From: Triglochin maritima
Lineage: Eukaryota; Streptophyta; Magnoliopsida; Alismatales; Juncaginaceae
Reading direction: 5' to 3'
Assembly: GCA_963682175.1 (NCBI GenBank)
Contig: OY821777.1
Span: forward strand, 23,286,001-23,350,000
DNA: 64,000 nucleotides
The notes below the pieces were generated by a model. That model was given only the letters and a program-made list of their open reading frames with translations, had not been told where the DNA came from and made no database searches. The translations under genes were made by a program, and so were the position numbers. Every line of letters begins with the position of its first letter. Position 1 is the first letter of the stretch. Shown piece by piece: positions 21,226 to 31,619 of the stretch.

Positions 21226-21317
21226 CTTTGAGCAAATTCCACCCTTCCACCGTAGTTCATCAAGGTAATAAGTGCATTTGCTTTATATTTGCATACATTG
21301 AGGACAATGCATGATTT

Positions 21318-21330
21318 AGGTGTGGGGGGG
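21318..21330 (+). promoter_or_regulatory. Internal polypurine-tract-like copy (E4)
   Basis: AGGTGTGGGGGGG, the same core as the 3' polypurine tract about 1 kb downstream. It is preceded by CATTGAGGACAATGCATGA, as in E1, E2 and E5. Confidence 0.6.
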
Positions 21331-22184
21331 TGTTTATGTCTATATTTATCTATATATTCTGTCTTTTATTATAAAAAAAAATTAATGTTTCATGACATAG
21401 CTTAAGATTGAACTGCTAAAACCCGTATACAAATTGCATTGAGTTTTTGTTCCTTATTATATAGTTCTGCTTGTAGAAATTGTGACATAAATCTAAGTTC
21501 CAAAGAAATAACCCATTGCCCTTTAAGACATGTATGCACTTAAATTGGATGAATCAAATCTTTGAAGTGGTTGATAAAAAGCAGAGGTTGAGGAAAATAT
21601 ACCGGGAAGTGTGGACTTCTAATAGCAATTAAGCCTTGAGGAAAATAAAAATAAAAAAATAAAAATAAAGGAATAAAGTGAAGAAAACACATTTTGCAAA
21701 ATGATTACAAAAGCCCAAGCCTTTGAGTCACTGGTCCGTAGGGGTATCTTGAAACCCGGTAACTTGAGTCTACCAGCTCGGGATTATCGACCAAACTCGC
21801 TACACGAATACAAAAAGGGTAAAAGTGTCAAAAAGCAAATGTGTTGAATCACGGAAGAAAAGAAAAGAAAAAAATAATAATACTCAAGGCCCAAAGCTAA
21901 AAGAATGATCCATACCATGGTTGATCCGAATGATACTTCACCACCAGAGGAGGCGTGCAAAACAATTCAAGTGATAAACATGTGTAGAAGGGTTAGTGGT
22001 GTGAATGTTGGCGGAATAAAGACAAAGTCATATTTTTAATGAGTTAGATTCATATAATGAGCATACAAGAATTCTAAGTGAGATGTATAAGGTTAAGGTG
22101 GAGATATTAAGAGCTATTAATGGAAATGTTGATTTAAGACTTTGTGGGTGTGTCAACTGAAAACCCTCACGAGACAAAACTCGT

Positions 22185-22238
22185 TCCCCTTGGCAACAAG
22201 GAGGTTTAAAGGCTTGTTGCACATGCTAAGTGCAACCG
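22185..22238 (+). ncRNA. Conserved two-hairpin RNA element (E4 copy)
   Basis: Hairpin 1 has a GCAA tetraloop (inner stem CCTTG/CAAGG; outer part imperfect here). Hairpin 2 has the arms TTGCAC/GTGCAA around loop ATGCTAA, plus an outer stem AAGG/CCGT with one mismatch. Located about 80-130 nt before the polypurine tract. Confidence 0.65.
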
Positions 22239-22317
22239 TGATTCCTACGAAATTGAGTTAGGATTTCCCTGTTTTTATTTTTCGTATCTTCTGTTTTGCT
22301 AGGGACTAGCAAAATCT

Positions 22318-22332
22318 AGGTGTGGGGGTATT
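22318..22332 (+). promoter_or_regulatory. E4 3' polypurine tract
   Basis: AGGTGTGGGGGTATT directly abuts the 3' LTR start at 22333, the expected place for plus-strand DNA priming. Confidence 0.88.
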
Positions 22333-23561
22333 TGATCCATTGCATACATTGCATCATATGTCTTTCATTTAGATTACTTTTACATCAATAAATGCTACTA
22401 AGGTATGTGTTTAGTCTTATTTACAGAATACAGGGACCTGAATGCAATTTACCCACATCCCGAGCATAAACGCGTGCAAAAGATTCATTTCTATCATAAA
22501 GACCAAGTTCAAGTTTATCGGGGTACAAATGGAAATGTATCCAAGCATAAAAGCATTCAAGTCCTAATTGCAAAAAGAACAAGGACATAAGCACAAAAGT
22601 AACTAGGGACTTAACTGCAAAAAGTCAAGGACCTAATTGCAAATCACGAGTAACTTTTATTCTCTTGGAGAAAATATATAGAAAAATCAATGTATATCTC
22701 CAAATATGTGAAGGAATTAATCCGGAGTTCAAAAGATTGGAAAGAATCAATCCAGACGCGCAAAGAAGGATCAAATCATACCATAAACATTCAACCAAAA
22801 TCCGGACAAAATCAGGCCAGATTGTGCGGCGTTTCCGCCGCACCACACATGCAATATGCGGCGTTTCCGCCGCCCAAGCTTCGATCCGTGTGCTCCAATT
22901 TCGTCCAGTCGTGTCTGGACACGTGTACTTTCCAATATTATACCTAGATCCCTTGTAGCAACTATAAATAGACCCGAGAACGATGTTAGAAGGGTCCCTT
23001 AGTCTTTGGTGTTAGTTTTTATTCTTAATCTTAGTTTTGTATTCTTCTTTTCATTAATAAAATTCTGTCTTTTATTTCTTACTTTTAGTTTTCTTTTGTA
23101 ATGCCTCAAGGACCCCTTCTTCCTCCCTCTATGAGTTTCTAACTCCTTCCAAAGGGTGGAGGTGACGGATATAGGGTGAAGAGAAGACGAGTAAATGTTA
23201 TTATTTTAAGTTCGTATTAGTCTATTTTGATTACTTGAGTTTATGTTAAATCATTTATCATGTAATGCTTCATAACTAATATGATTTATTATAAGTTTCT
23301 GAATTCTCTAATCTAAACCTTAAATCTAAACCTCCACCCGACGGAATTCACATCTTTGTTCTTGTTTTAGTTTTAATTGTTCTTGTTTCTTGCTTTAGAT
23401 AATTAAAATCCAAAAATCTCAAAACCCAATTATTTCTTCTCTCCTTCTTTCCCCCAATCGAAATCACAATAATAACAAATCTCTCCCTCCTTGTGTTCGA
23501 CCCATACTTGTCACGTCTTCATAGACGCCGTGCACTTGCGGTATAAATTTAATTCTCATCA
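22333..23561 (+). repeat. E4 3' LTR
   Basis: Same length as the 5' LTR (1229 bp) with about 10 substitutions and no indels seen by eye. TATAAATA at 22963-22970. Followed by duplication CTACA (23562-23566). Confidence 0.95.
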
Positions 23562-23566
23562 CTACA

Positions 23567-24825
23567 CTACGAAATACGAAATGTGAAAGAAAGCAACAAA
23601 CGATTAACTAAAACTTAACTAAGAATGAAAGAAGAGTAACTTAACTAAGAATGAAAGAGGAGTGCTGGAATATAGAAGTGGAAAAACCCCTAAGGGGTGG
23701 AGTGAGTGCACACATGCAAAGAGGTGGGTGTTGAACACATTCTTTAAGCACAAATGAAGGTGGTGTTATCATGCATAGGAAGTGTCTAAATGTTATGGCA
23801 AAACCTATCAATCTATTCACCAACCTAGTTGATTAACATTTACATATACAAGTTGTTTATTTCAGAACCTAAACAAGCATGAGAAGTGTCTAATCATTTT
23901 GGCAAAACTCATCAACTTATAAATTCTATCCTAAACAAGCAAGCATACATTCATGTTTTATCAACACATTGGAAATAAAGCATTCATTCCATTCTCTAAT
24001 GCATGTATGAACATCTACTCCACCCCCCAAAGGGGATGGAACTACTCACTACACATTACACTAATTATTAAACTAAGAAAGGAAAGCATATTAACTAAGC
24101 TACTAAAAAACTAATGAAATGAAATTAAGCAAAGTAAAACATAAAACAAACAACGTAATAAAGAAACATTTATTAAAGTGACTCACATTTCAAGTAGCAT
24201 CCTCCTACTTTAGTGTGTGCTTCAAGGCCTCACTTCTAGTAGGAAGAATAGCCACTTCAAATATGGAGTGATTACAATAGAAGGTGAAGAGTTCTATTTA
24301 TAGCCAAAGAAAAAGTCAATCCGGGACAATCCCCCGATGTGGGACTAAACAAATACGAAAAATGGCCTAAACATCCTCTAATACATGTACTGGAGAAATT
24401 TGAGCGGATTTGGGCCAAAACAGACTGCCAATTAGTGGTCTTGGACCGCCAATTGGCGGTCTATATGGTTCGGATCCCGCTCAGTTTTGTTGTGGGTTTT
24501 TCCTGTTATATTTGCTGGTCTTGATGCATTTACTTGGTTTGTTGGAGCTCCGACCCGAATTGAATTGCTAAAATACTCCCCATAATGGTGTGGACTGTTT
24601 TGCTCTTAGGTATTTTGGTCTTACGTTCAGGTCCTTCTTCCTTGCATCTCAGTCCCCAGATCTCACAATTCAGTCCTTTTTCCGAGCTTTTGGGTCCTTT
24701 TATGCTTCATCTCTTCAAACCTATTTATTTCCTGAAAACTAAACATAAAACTCATTACATAGTATTGTTTAGGTAATAGATAATTGATATAAGATACAAA
24801 TATAAGCATGAAATGATGTCAATCA
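23567..24825 (-). repeat. E3 3' LTR, proximal piece
   Basis: Subtype X LTR on the minus strand, starting TGATTGACATC at 24825 and cut by E4 at 23567. With 15997-16150 it totals 1413 bp, against 1418 for the other E3 LTR. Palindrome doublet at about 24420-24462; promoter at 24295-24345. Confidence 0.92.
24295..24345 (-). promoter_or_regulatory. E3 3' LTR promoter (USE-like plus TATA)
   Basis: On the minus strand GTCCCACATCG (24345-24335), then 32 nt, then TATAAATA (24302-24295). Exact USE match and the family's fixed spacing. Confidence 0.65.
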
Positions 24826-24841
24826 AATACCCCCACACCTA
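24826..24841 (-). promoter_or_regulatory. E3 polypurine tract
   Basis: The minus strand reads TTAGGTGTGGGGGTATT next to the 3' LTR boundary at 24825. Confidence 0.85.
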
Positions 24842-24922
24842 ACTTTTGCTAGTCCCGAGCAAAACAAATAAAGGAAAAAGCATACGAAAAACACGAAATC
24901 CTAACTCACTTTCGTAGGAATC

Positions 24923-24977
24923 ACGATTGCACTTAGCACGTGCAACATGTCGTTAAACCTCCTTGTCGCCAAGGAGG
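24923..24977 (-). ncRNA. Conserved two-hairpin RNA element (E3 copy)
   Basis: On the minus strand: CCTCCTTG-GCGA-CAAGGAGG (perfect 8-bp stem, GNRA loop), then an outer stem ACGA/TCGT with a bulge, and TTGCAC/GTGCAA around GTGCTAA. Relative to E1, where the outer stem is ACGG/CCGT, both partners changed and pairing is kept. The GCAA loop has changed to GCGA, still GNRA. Confidence 0.75.
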
Positions 24978-24991
24978 AGGAGTGTTGTCTC

Positions 24992-25264
24992 CTAAGGGTT
25001 TTCAGCGGATATACCCACAAAATCCGAACAAGATGCATTAATCAATCTAGCTACACGACTCGTTGGGCTCATATGTCGATCATGGGACGCGGTAAACAAA
25101 GAATGAAGTTGTATTGCCTCACTAGGGTTTAGTTGCTCATCGAACAAAACCCTCCAACCAATACGCGGGTGCATTAGAATGAGTTCCTCAAGCTCATTCG
25201 ATGGATGCAGCAGACCTGCATCACAAAGAATGGGGCTTCTCCCCAAGTCAGCCAACAAGGACAT
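24992..25264 (-). pseudogene. E3 short downstream frame with GWRV motif
   Basis: A 90-codon minus-strand frame after the protease. It contains HPRIGWRVLFDEQ, which resembles the HQPVGWRVWID block near the C-terminus of the E1/E2 product. The family is not recognised. It may be a remnant of the region between protease and 3' end, or a C-terminal tail of the polyprotein cut off by a stop. Confidence 0.4.
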
Positions 25265-25275
25265 CCCACCATCAT

Positions 25276-26411
25276 TTAGATCATCATAAGCTCGGTCATA
25301 GGTGGGTCCTTGTTGGAGTCAAGATGATGCTCAAATGGCTCAATGACCATGGGACATGAGGTAGAGACACGTTCTGGTATAGGCATATGATGAGGTGTCT
25401 CACTCTCACTAGTACTCTCAACTGAATCATGCAACGAACACTCCTTTTGGACATTTATGTTTGATGCCAGCTCACTCTGTTGCATTGCAAAGATAGGCAA
25501 TGAGTTTTCGCTGGCCCCAAAAACATTCTCAATGGGTTGCATTGGGGTTAGGGGTGTTCGTTGATTTTGCGGTGCTTTCTCTAATTGGCGGATGAGATTG
25601 AGATTTAAAGGTTCATCCATGGGCTTCTGTTGCCTACCAGAGTTGAACACATGAAACTCGGCACTCATGTTACCGAATGAGAGTTTCATGAGATCATTTC
25701 TACAATTAATCAAGGCATTGGAGGTTGCCAGAAATGGTCTACCCAAAATCAAAGGTATTTGAGAGTGGGTGTTCACAACAGGATTGGTATCGAGGACAAC
25801 AAAATCGATTGGAAATATAAAATCTCCAACTTTGATGAGCACGTCCTCGATAATCCCCTTTGGAATACGAATGGATCTATCCACCAATTGGAGAGTGATC
25901 TTAGTTGGTTTTAATTCTCCCAAGTTCAACTGTTGATAAACAGAGAATGGGAGGAGGTTGACCGCCTATCCTAAATCAAGCAAAACATTGTTCATTCTAG
26001 TGTCCCCTATCGTATACTGAATGGTAGGACACCCAGGGTCCTTGTATTTTGTGTAGGTGGGATTGGACAAAAGTGAGCTTCTATTTGCAGCCAAGAATGC
26101 TTTCTTAGGAACATTGGTCTTCCTCTTGGTTGTGCAGATATCCTTCAACACTTTGGCATATTGAGGTATTTGTTGGATCACATCCAACAAGGGGATGTTA
26201 ACCTTTACTTGCTTAAATACCTCTAATATCTTATCCATGGTGTCACTCTGCTTTTTGGTTAACCTACTTGTATAGGGAGCTTTTGATAGGTAGGTTTTCT
26301 GCGGTGCCTGAGAAGAAAGAAGCGTTGGTGTATTACCCTCACCCTCAGCCTCTTCTGTACCACCATTCACACTGAGGGGCTGCATAGATGGTGGTGGGTG
26401 TGGCAAGGAAA
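25276..26411 (-). pseudogene. E3 protease region, broken
   Basis: One frame from about 26406 with a single stop at about 25966-25968. It carries the pre-protease block (VNIPLLDVIQQIPQYAKVL, KRKTNVPKKAFLAA), then the catalytic region LLDLG immediately followed by the stop, which replaces the residue after Gly, then NLLPFSVY and ILGRPFLATSNALI. The tail includes a linker like that of E5 (STSCPMVIEPFEH). It is out of frame with the gag part, so a frameshift lies at about 26406-26440. No RT follows. Confidence 0.85.
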
Positions 26412-28070
26412 TGTGATTGTCAACATGTTTTCCATTCCTTAAGGTAACAATGGCATTGACATGGTGAAAGGTTCCTCCACATGGTTCACTTGCCTCCCCC
26501 GAGGTACCACATTCTCATTTTGTATGTGTTGTTGCTGGTACATACGGGGGTTAGCCTCAGGCTGGCTAGGCAAATACCCTCTCTCTCTCTCATGTATAGA
26601 CTGAGCCAATTGGCCCATCTGATGCTGTAGAGATTTGATTGTCTGCTGATTTGAAGTGAGATCTTGACTCGTTGTTGACATAAAAAAATTCATTGAGTTT
26701 TCAAGTCCACGAGTCAAGGTCTCAAGCGAATTGAATCGGGTTTCCATATTGTTGGAATTTGGGAAACCCGATTGATTAGTGGTTTGCGCTTGGGGTTGCT
26801 GAAAAGAATGTGCATGCATGGGAGGTTGGTGTGATTGGTAAGGCGGTCTAGAGGAGTTTGAAGGACCACTCGGGGCATCAGTTTGGTTCCATGAAAAATT
26901 GGGGTGGTTCCTCCATCCAGGATTATAAGATGATGAGTATGGGTCATTCCTAGCTCTGTCATGGATGGCGTTGACACGCTCCATCTCAGGAGGAATAGAC
27001 ACACACTCGCTTTCTACATGACCTACACTACCACATGAATGACAGGGAACTGGACGAGATGTGGACATGTGAGGTGCACCTTGTTGGTTTTGGAGCTCAA
27101 TCGAATCCATACGGCGCATTAAGGCCGCCATGCGTACCTCGGTGGCCGTAGTGGTATCGATAGCAAATGCGGCACCCGATCTAGTTGAGTTTGCATTCGC
27201 GATCCTCGCTCATTTACTAGATGATGCAGCTGGTTCCCTTACACTCTCCCATTGCATTGTTTTCTCAGCAAGGTCTTCTAGGAAAGCCCATGCCTCCCTT
27301 TCATCCTTTCCCAAGAACTCTCCTTGACACATGGACTCAAGGAGCGTTCGGGACGGGATGTGAAGACCTTCGTAAACAATCTGACAAAGGTGCCACAACT
27401 CTATGTCATGGTGAGGGCATGCGGATAGTAGCTCCTTGAACCTCTCTAAGTATGCATGGAATGGTTCGGTCTCATGTTGATAGAACGAATTGATTTCGTT
27501 CCTCAATTTTTGAGCCCGATGATTTGCGAAGTACTTCTTGAGGAATGCAGATTAAAACTCGTTCCAAGTCGTAAAGGCATTCGCTTGGTTGCTGTACAAC
27601 CACTTCTTGGCGTCATCCTTTAGTGCAAAAGGAACCAGCCTAAGATGGATGGAGTCTGTGCTAAGTTGTTGCAGCTTTAACATAGCACAGACCTCCTCAA
27701 ATTCTGTGAGAAGGATATAGGGGTCGCCCTTTCCAGTGAAGCGAGGGAGCTTGGAAATAAACTGAGGCTTAACCTCAAAATGGTTCACATTAGCCTCTGG
27801 TAATACGATGCATGAGGGTAGAGCCGTACGGCTCGGGTAGCATCGATCACGTAGAGGTATGGGCACGACAACTGGAAGCACTGGTGGAGCAGGTGGGTCC
27901 AGCAACTGCTCCCCCTCACGGAAATTAGCAGCCATTGAACCCAGACTACGTGCGACATGAGAGGAGGAAGGTGTCGAGAAATCGACTACTGAAGCAGGGT
28001 TGACAACGTGCCTCGTCAAACGACCACTCTCATCTCGTGTCAATGAAAGCATGCACAAAGGTGCACACAC
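26412..28070 (-). pseudogene. E3 gag, broken by two stops
   Basis: A single frame from a Met at 28070, interrupted at 27552-27554 (TAA) and 27210-27212 (TGA). Capsid blocks: PRFTGKGDPYILLTEFEEVC, LKDDAKKWLYS, NEINSFYQHETEPFHAYLER, CPHHDIELWHLCQI. Zinc knuckle CGSVGHVESEC preceded by CHS, giving an intact CX2CX4HX4C. Then NDPYSSSYNPGWRNHPNFSW and the METRFNSLETLTRGLENSMN helix. The order is the same as E4 Gag. It is the closest relative in the window of the E0 gag fragment. Confidence 0.88.
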
Positions 28071-28328
28071 ACCAAAACCTTTTTTTTTGGTTTTTTTCTA
28101 ACAAAGAATGTGCGTAGAGGAGAAGACGGGGGTACACAAGAGAGAAATAATGACTCGGGAGAGAAGGGAAGAAGTCCATATACTACGGTGGATGGTTACA
28201 GGTAGAAGCACACATGCAAACAAGGCTCAAGCAATCCTAAGGTCGCTATAGGTCCTTACAGCTAGACGACGCCTAACTGCGAGGTCACACGGCCTCAACA
28301 CGCCTCACCTCCCTACGACGAGGACCAC
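28071..28328 (-). other. E3 leader, gag-proximal part
   Basis: Untranslated minus-strand leader next to gag with a run of A on the coding strand (28080-28097). It ends at the E2 insertion; ACCAC at 28324-28328 is the left target duplication. The leader continues at 37185. Confidence 0.7.
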
Positions 28329-29867
28329 TGATTGGCATCATTTCATGTTTATATTTGTATGTTATATCCATTATCTTTCACCTAAACAATGTTATGTTAC
28401 GAGTTTTATGTTTAGTTTTCAGGAATAAATAGGTTTGAAGAGATGAAGCATAAAAGGACCCAAAAGCTGGGAAAAAGGACTGAATTGTGAGATCTGGGGA
28501 CTAAGATGCAAGGGAGAAGGACCTGAATGTAAGACAGAAGGACCTAAGAGCGAAACAGAATACTCCACACCATCATGAGAAGTATTTTACCAATTCGATT
28601 CGGGTCGGAGGTCAAACAAGTAAAGTAACCGCATCAAAGACCCACAATACCAGAAAGAAAAGCCCACAACAAATTCCAACGCGATCCGAAGTGTTTGGAC
28701 CGCTAATTGGCGGTCCATATTACTCACGATCCGCCCAAATTTCTCCTGGACTTGTATTAATATTCGTTTAGGCTATTTTTGGTATTGGTTTAGTCCCACA
28801 TCGGGGGATTGTCCCCGATTAGCTTTTTCTATGCTTATAAATAGAACTCTTCACCTTCCATTGTAATTACCCATTGCATGGTGGCATTCTCTCTACTAAG
28901 GAGTGAGCCTTGAAGAAGAAACTCAAGGTGGAGAAGAATGCTACCTTCAATGTGAGTCATTTGTTAATAAAATAATTCTTCTAGTTTCTTTTAATCTTGT
29001 CTTTTAATTTGTACATGTTTGTTTAGTCTTTCCTTACCTTTTAAGCTTCTTTAATACTTCTTGCTTTCTTAGTTAACTTTCATTTCAGTATTATGCTTTC
29101 TTTTGTTAATGTAGTTAGTGTAATGAGTAGTGAGTAGTTCCATCCCAATTTGGGGGGTGGAGAAATATGTGATATAATCATATAGTGTATTAAGTGTGTG
29201 TTATCTTTATCCCTTGAGCTTTATATGATTTCCATAACCATCTAATGGGTTTTCACTTTTATCTTTGATATGCTAATGCTCTTGAATGAATCTTAGTTTA
29301 TGCTTTGATTAGTGAACCTATTTTATGGGGAATGATAAGGTTAGGATATGGATGAAGTTAATATTGGACACACAATTTGTTGTGTATGTGCTCTTGTTGC
29401 CTTTACCTTAGCTAATGTCTTGTATGTTTTAATGATGTAGTCTTATCTAAATTCATGTGGAGGCATAGTAGGGTCTAGTCTTTATACTTGAGTTCATGTA
29501 GCTTCATTCCAATTATTGTCTTGTATGTTTTAATGATGGAGTCTTATCTTAATTCATGTGGAGGCAAAGTTGGATGTAGTTTTATGATTTCATGCACTAC
29601 ATGTTGTGAGGAGCTTAATGAACACACACACACACACTTCTTTATGTTCACATTATTTCTGTACCCCCTTTGGGGTTTAGTTTTCTTGCTTCTCTTCCAT
29701 TTCTTTTTGCATCTTAGTGTAGTGTAGTGTAATCAACATTTCTCTCCTTCTTTTTACCTCTCTCCTTTGAACAAACCAATCGTCAACACACCTCCCAGTG
29801 GACGACCCATATTTTCCACCGCTTCAACTCGGCCGTGCACTTGCGGTTAATATAAAACGATCAATCA
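28329..29867 (+). repeat. E2 5' LTR, subtype Y (1539 bp)
   Basis: TGATTGGCATC...ACGATCAATCA. One palindrome ACCGCTAATTGGCGGT (about 28700). Two copies of a unit of about 100 bp start at 29417 and 29518. CA repeat at about 29623-29638. Confidence 0.93.
28793..28843 (+). promoter_or_regulatory. E2 LTR promoter (USE-like plus TATA)
   Basis: GTCCCACATCG (28793-28803), 32-nt gap, TATAAATA (28836-28843). The 3' LTR repeats it at 36114-36124 and 36157-36164 with the same gap. Confidence 0.65.
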
Positions 29868-29873
29868 AGTTTT

Positions 29874-29891
29874 TGGCGCCGTTTCCGGGGA
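29874..29891 (+). promoter_or_regulatory. E2 primer binding site, tRNA-Asp
   Basis: TGGCGCCGTTTCCGGGGA, one mismatch (T for G) to the tRNA-Asp complement. Confidence 0.87.
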
Positions 29892-30996
29892 GGTGCTCTG
29901 TCTAGACGTTGGTTTGGATGATTCGAGGGGTTTTTAATTTTTTGTTTTCAGCTTTTCTTAGTTTCAGGGATCCTAGAGCTCACGGGGAGGCTACTGGAGG
30001 AGTTGGAGCACCTAAGCTTCAATAAGGACCACCAATGAGCGGTCTCAGATCGCCAATTGGTGGCCTGGTGAGGGTTTCTGACTCTCAGTTTTCTTCTGGT
30101 AGTTGATTAGTTCATTATTGTTATCTGGGAGCCCTATTTTGCATGCTATGACCTCTAGTTTGTTCCGAGATCATTAAACCAATCCCCTTTAATCAACTTG
30201 GACCATAAAACTCAAAGCAAAAGATTAGACTTCTTGCCATCTAGGTCATGCATCATGTGTAGACCTTACATGCATTTGTCTTTTCTTTGCTTTACATTTT
30301 GTTGTTGATTGCTGGCGTGAGGTACGTGCACCCAAATCTCTCATTCATGCATGTTTCGATCATGCATTAGTTAGTAAGGTGCATCGGGACAAGAGTGAGT
30401 TGAGCGTTTGATTGGAGTGATTGATTGCTAGATTTAAGCTCAAAACACTACTAAGGAGGGGTTGTCCCATAAAAGATAAGGTGGGGGATTTCATCACCCT
30501 TTCCTTGGCCCCAAAAATCACTCTTAATCAAGCCTTAACTAAAAGCAAGTAGACATTGGCCCTAAGGATTGCGGACGCACTAGGAGAGTAATCTAGTTGA
30601 GACTGTCATGACCTGATCGACGTTGCCTACCTTGTCGATAGTAGGAGGTACTGGATCTCCGGATCTGGTATCACTTGCTGGGCATTGTGGTCCTCGTTGT
30701 AGGGAGGTGAGGCGTGTCGAGGCTAGTGACCTCGAAGTTAGGCGTCGTCTAGCCTAAGGACCCATTGCCTTACATTGTTTGAGTCGTGCTTGCTAGATTA
30801 GGCTTCTACCCTCTTCCGTTACCCACGCTAGCTTTAGGGATTCTTCCCTTCTCCTCCGAGTCATCTTCTTCTCACCTTCTTCTTCATTATAGTCTCCTCC
30901 CCTTTACACTCTCTGGTAGCGTTTTTAGGGTCGAGTCGAGCACTTTTTGCGAGGTTGGCCTCGTGGTGGTGAGAGTGGTCGACTCTAGAGTTCTTT
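29892..30996 (+). other. E2 untranslated leader
   Basis: A palindrome doublet, partly decayed, at 30027-30064. Donor-like GCTGGCGTGAGGTACGT at 30311-30327. GGTGGGGGATTTCATCACCC at about 30480-30499. The frame leading into the ORF is open just upstream of 30997. Confidence 0.7.
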
Positions 30997-31614
30997 GTGG
31001 AGATGGATGGTTACATGGGCGACCATCCACATCATAGTTGGGACCAGGACAATTCGTCCTGGTATTCCGGACCCATGCAACCTGGGGTGGTTCAGACGAA
31101 CACCTCGTATGGTTGGGACAATCTTCATTGTGTGACTGAGCAATCTTCATATTGGGGTAGTATGAGAGAGGCACCGACTGCTAGACCACCATCTAGTTAC
31201 GTTGGATCATATGTTGGTCATCAATCTGAGACATTACAAGAACCTTTGGCCTCTTTCATGCATGTGGTAGATGACATGGGTGCACCGATGGCTCCAGTAG
31301 CCGTACCATGTGACTGTTGGGGGTTGAGTGGTCATGTTATAGGGGAATGTCCTTATATTGCCCCTCAGCCTGACTATGAGCACACATTTTCCCAAAATGT
31401 TCATTATGACCATTACGCATCCGCGTACAACCCAAGAGGGATGGATTCAGGGGAGACAATTCTTATTCAAATTCTTATACATCATTTCCACCCCAGTATC
31501 CTCCTGCCGAATACCCAGAATTCTACCAACACCCCACTTCAAATCGTTGGACTCATTCTCAGCCCATCAACACCCAACCCCAAACTTTCCCAAGCTCTGA
31601 CTTGGACCTCATAG
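30997..31614 (+). pseudogene. E2 capsid-less Gag derivative, N-terminal half
   Basis: Starts MEMDGYMGDHPHH and matches E1 residue by residue (YWGSMREAPTARPPSSYVGS, HVVDDMGAPMAPVAVPCD). The knuckle reads CDCWGLSGHVIGEC: the second ligand Cys of the E1 form has become Trp. No stop occurs at the position where E1 has TAA. A single-base deletion at about 31448, just after the codons for GMDS, shifts the frame. The solo LTR then interrupts it at 31620, with TTGAC duplicated. Confidence 0.8.
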
Positions 31615-31619
31615 TTGAC

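Larger units (their letters stand above)
21226..22332 (+). other. E4 3' untranslated region
   Basis: Contains an internal polypurine-like AGGTGTGGGGGGG (21318-21330) after the block CATTGAGGACAATGCATGA, a purine-rich stretch (21630-21890), the two-hairpin block (22185-22238) and the polypurine tract AGGTGTGGGGG at 22318-22328 next to the 3' LTR. No coding frame. Confidence 0.75.
16151..23561 (+). mobile_element. E4: young gypsy element with intact gag-protease and no polymerase
   Basis: Two 1229-bp LTRs (16151-17379 and 22333-23561) differ at about 10 positions by eye. Perfect duplication CTACA at 16146-16150 and 23562-23566. Interior of 4.95 kb: primer site, leader of 1.4 kb, one 810-codon frame, 1.1-kb 3' region. 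The LTR sequence is unrelated to the TGATTGAC family except for the terminal GTGCACTTGCGGT block, while Gag-protease and the 3' hairpins are clearly of the same lineage. Confidence 0.95.
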
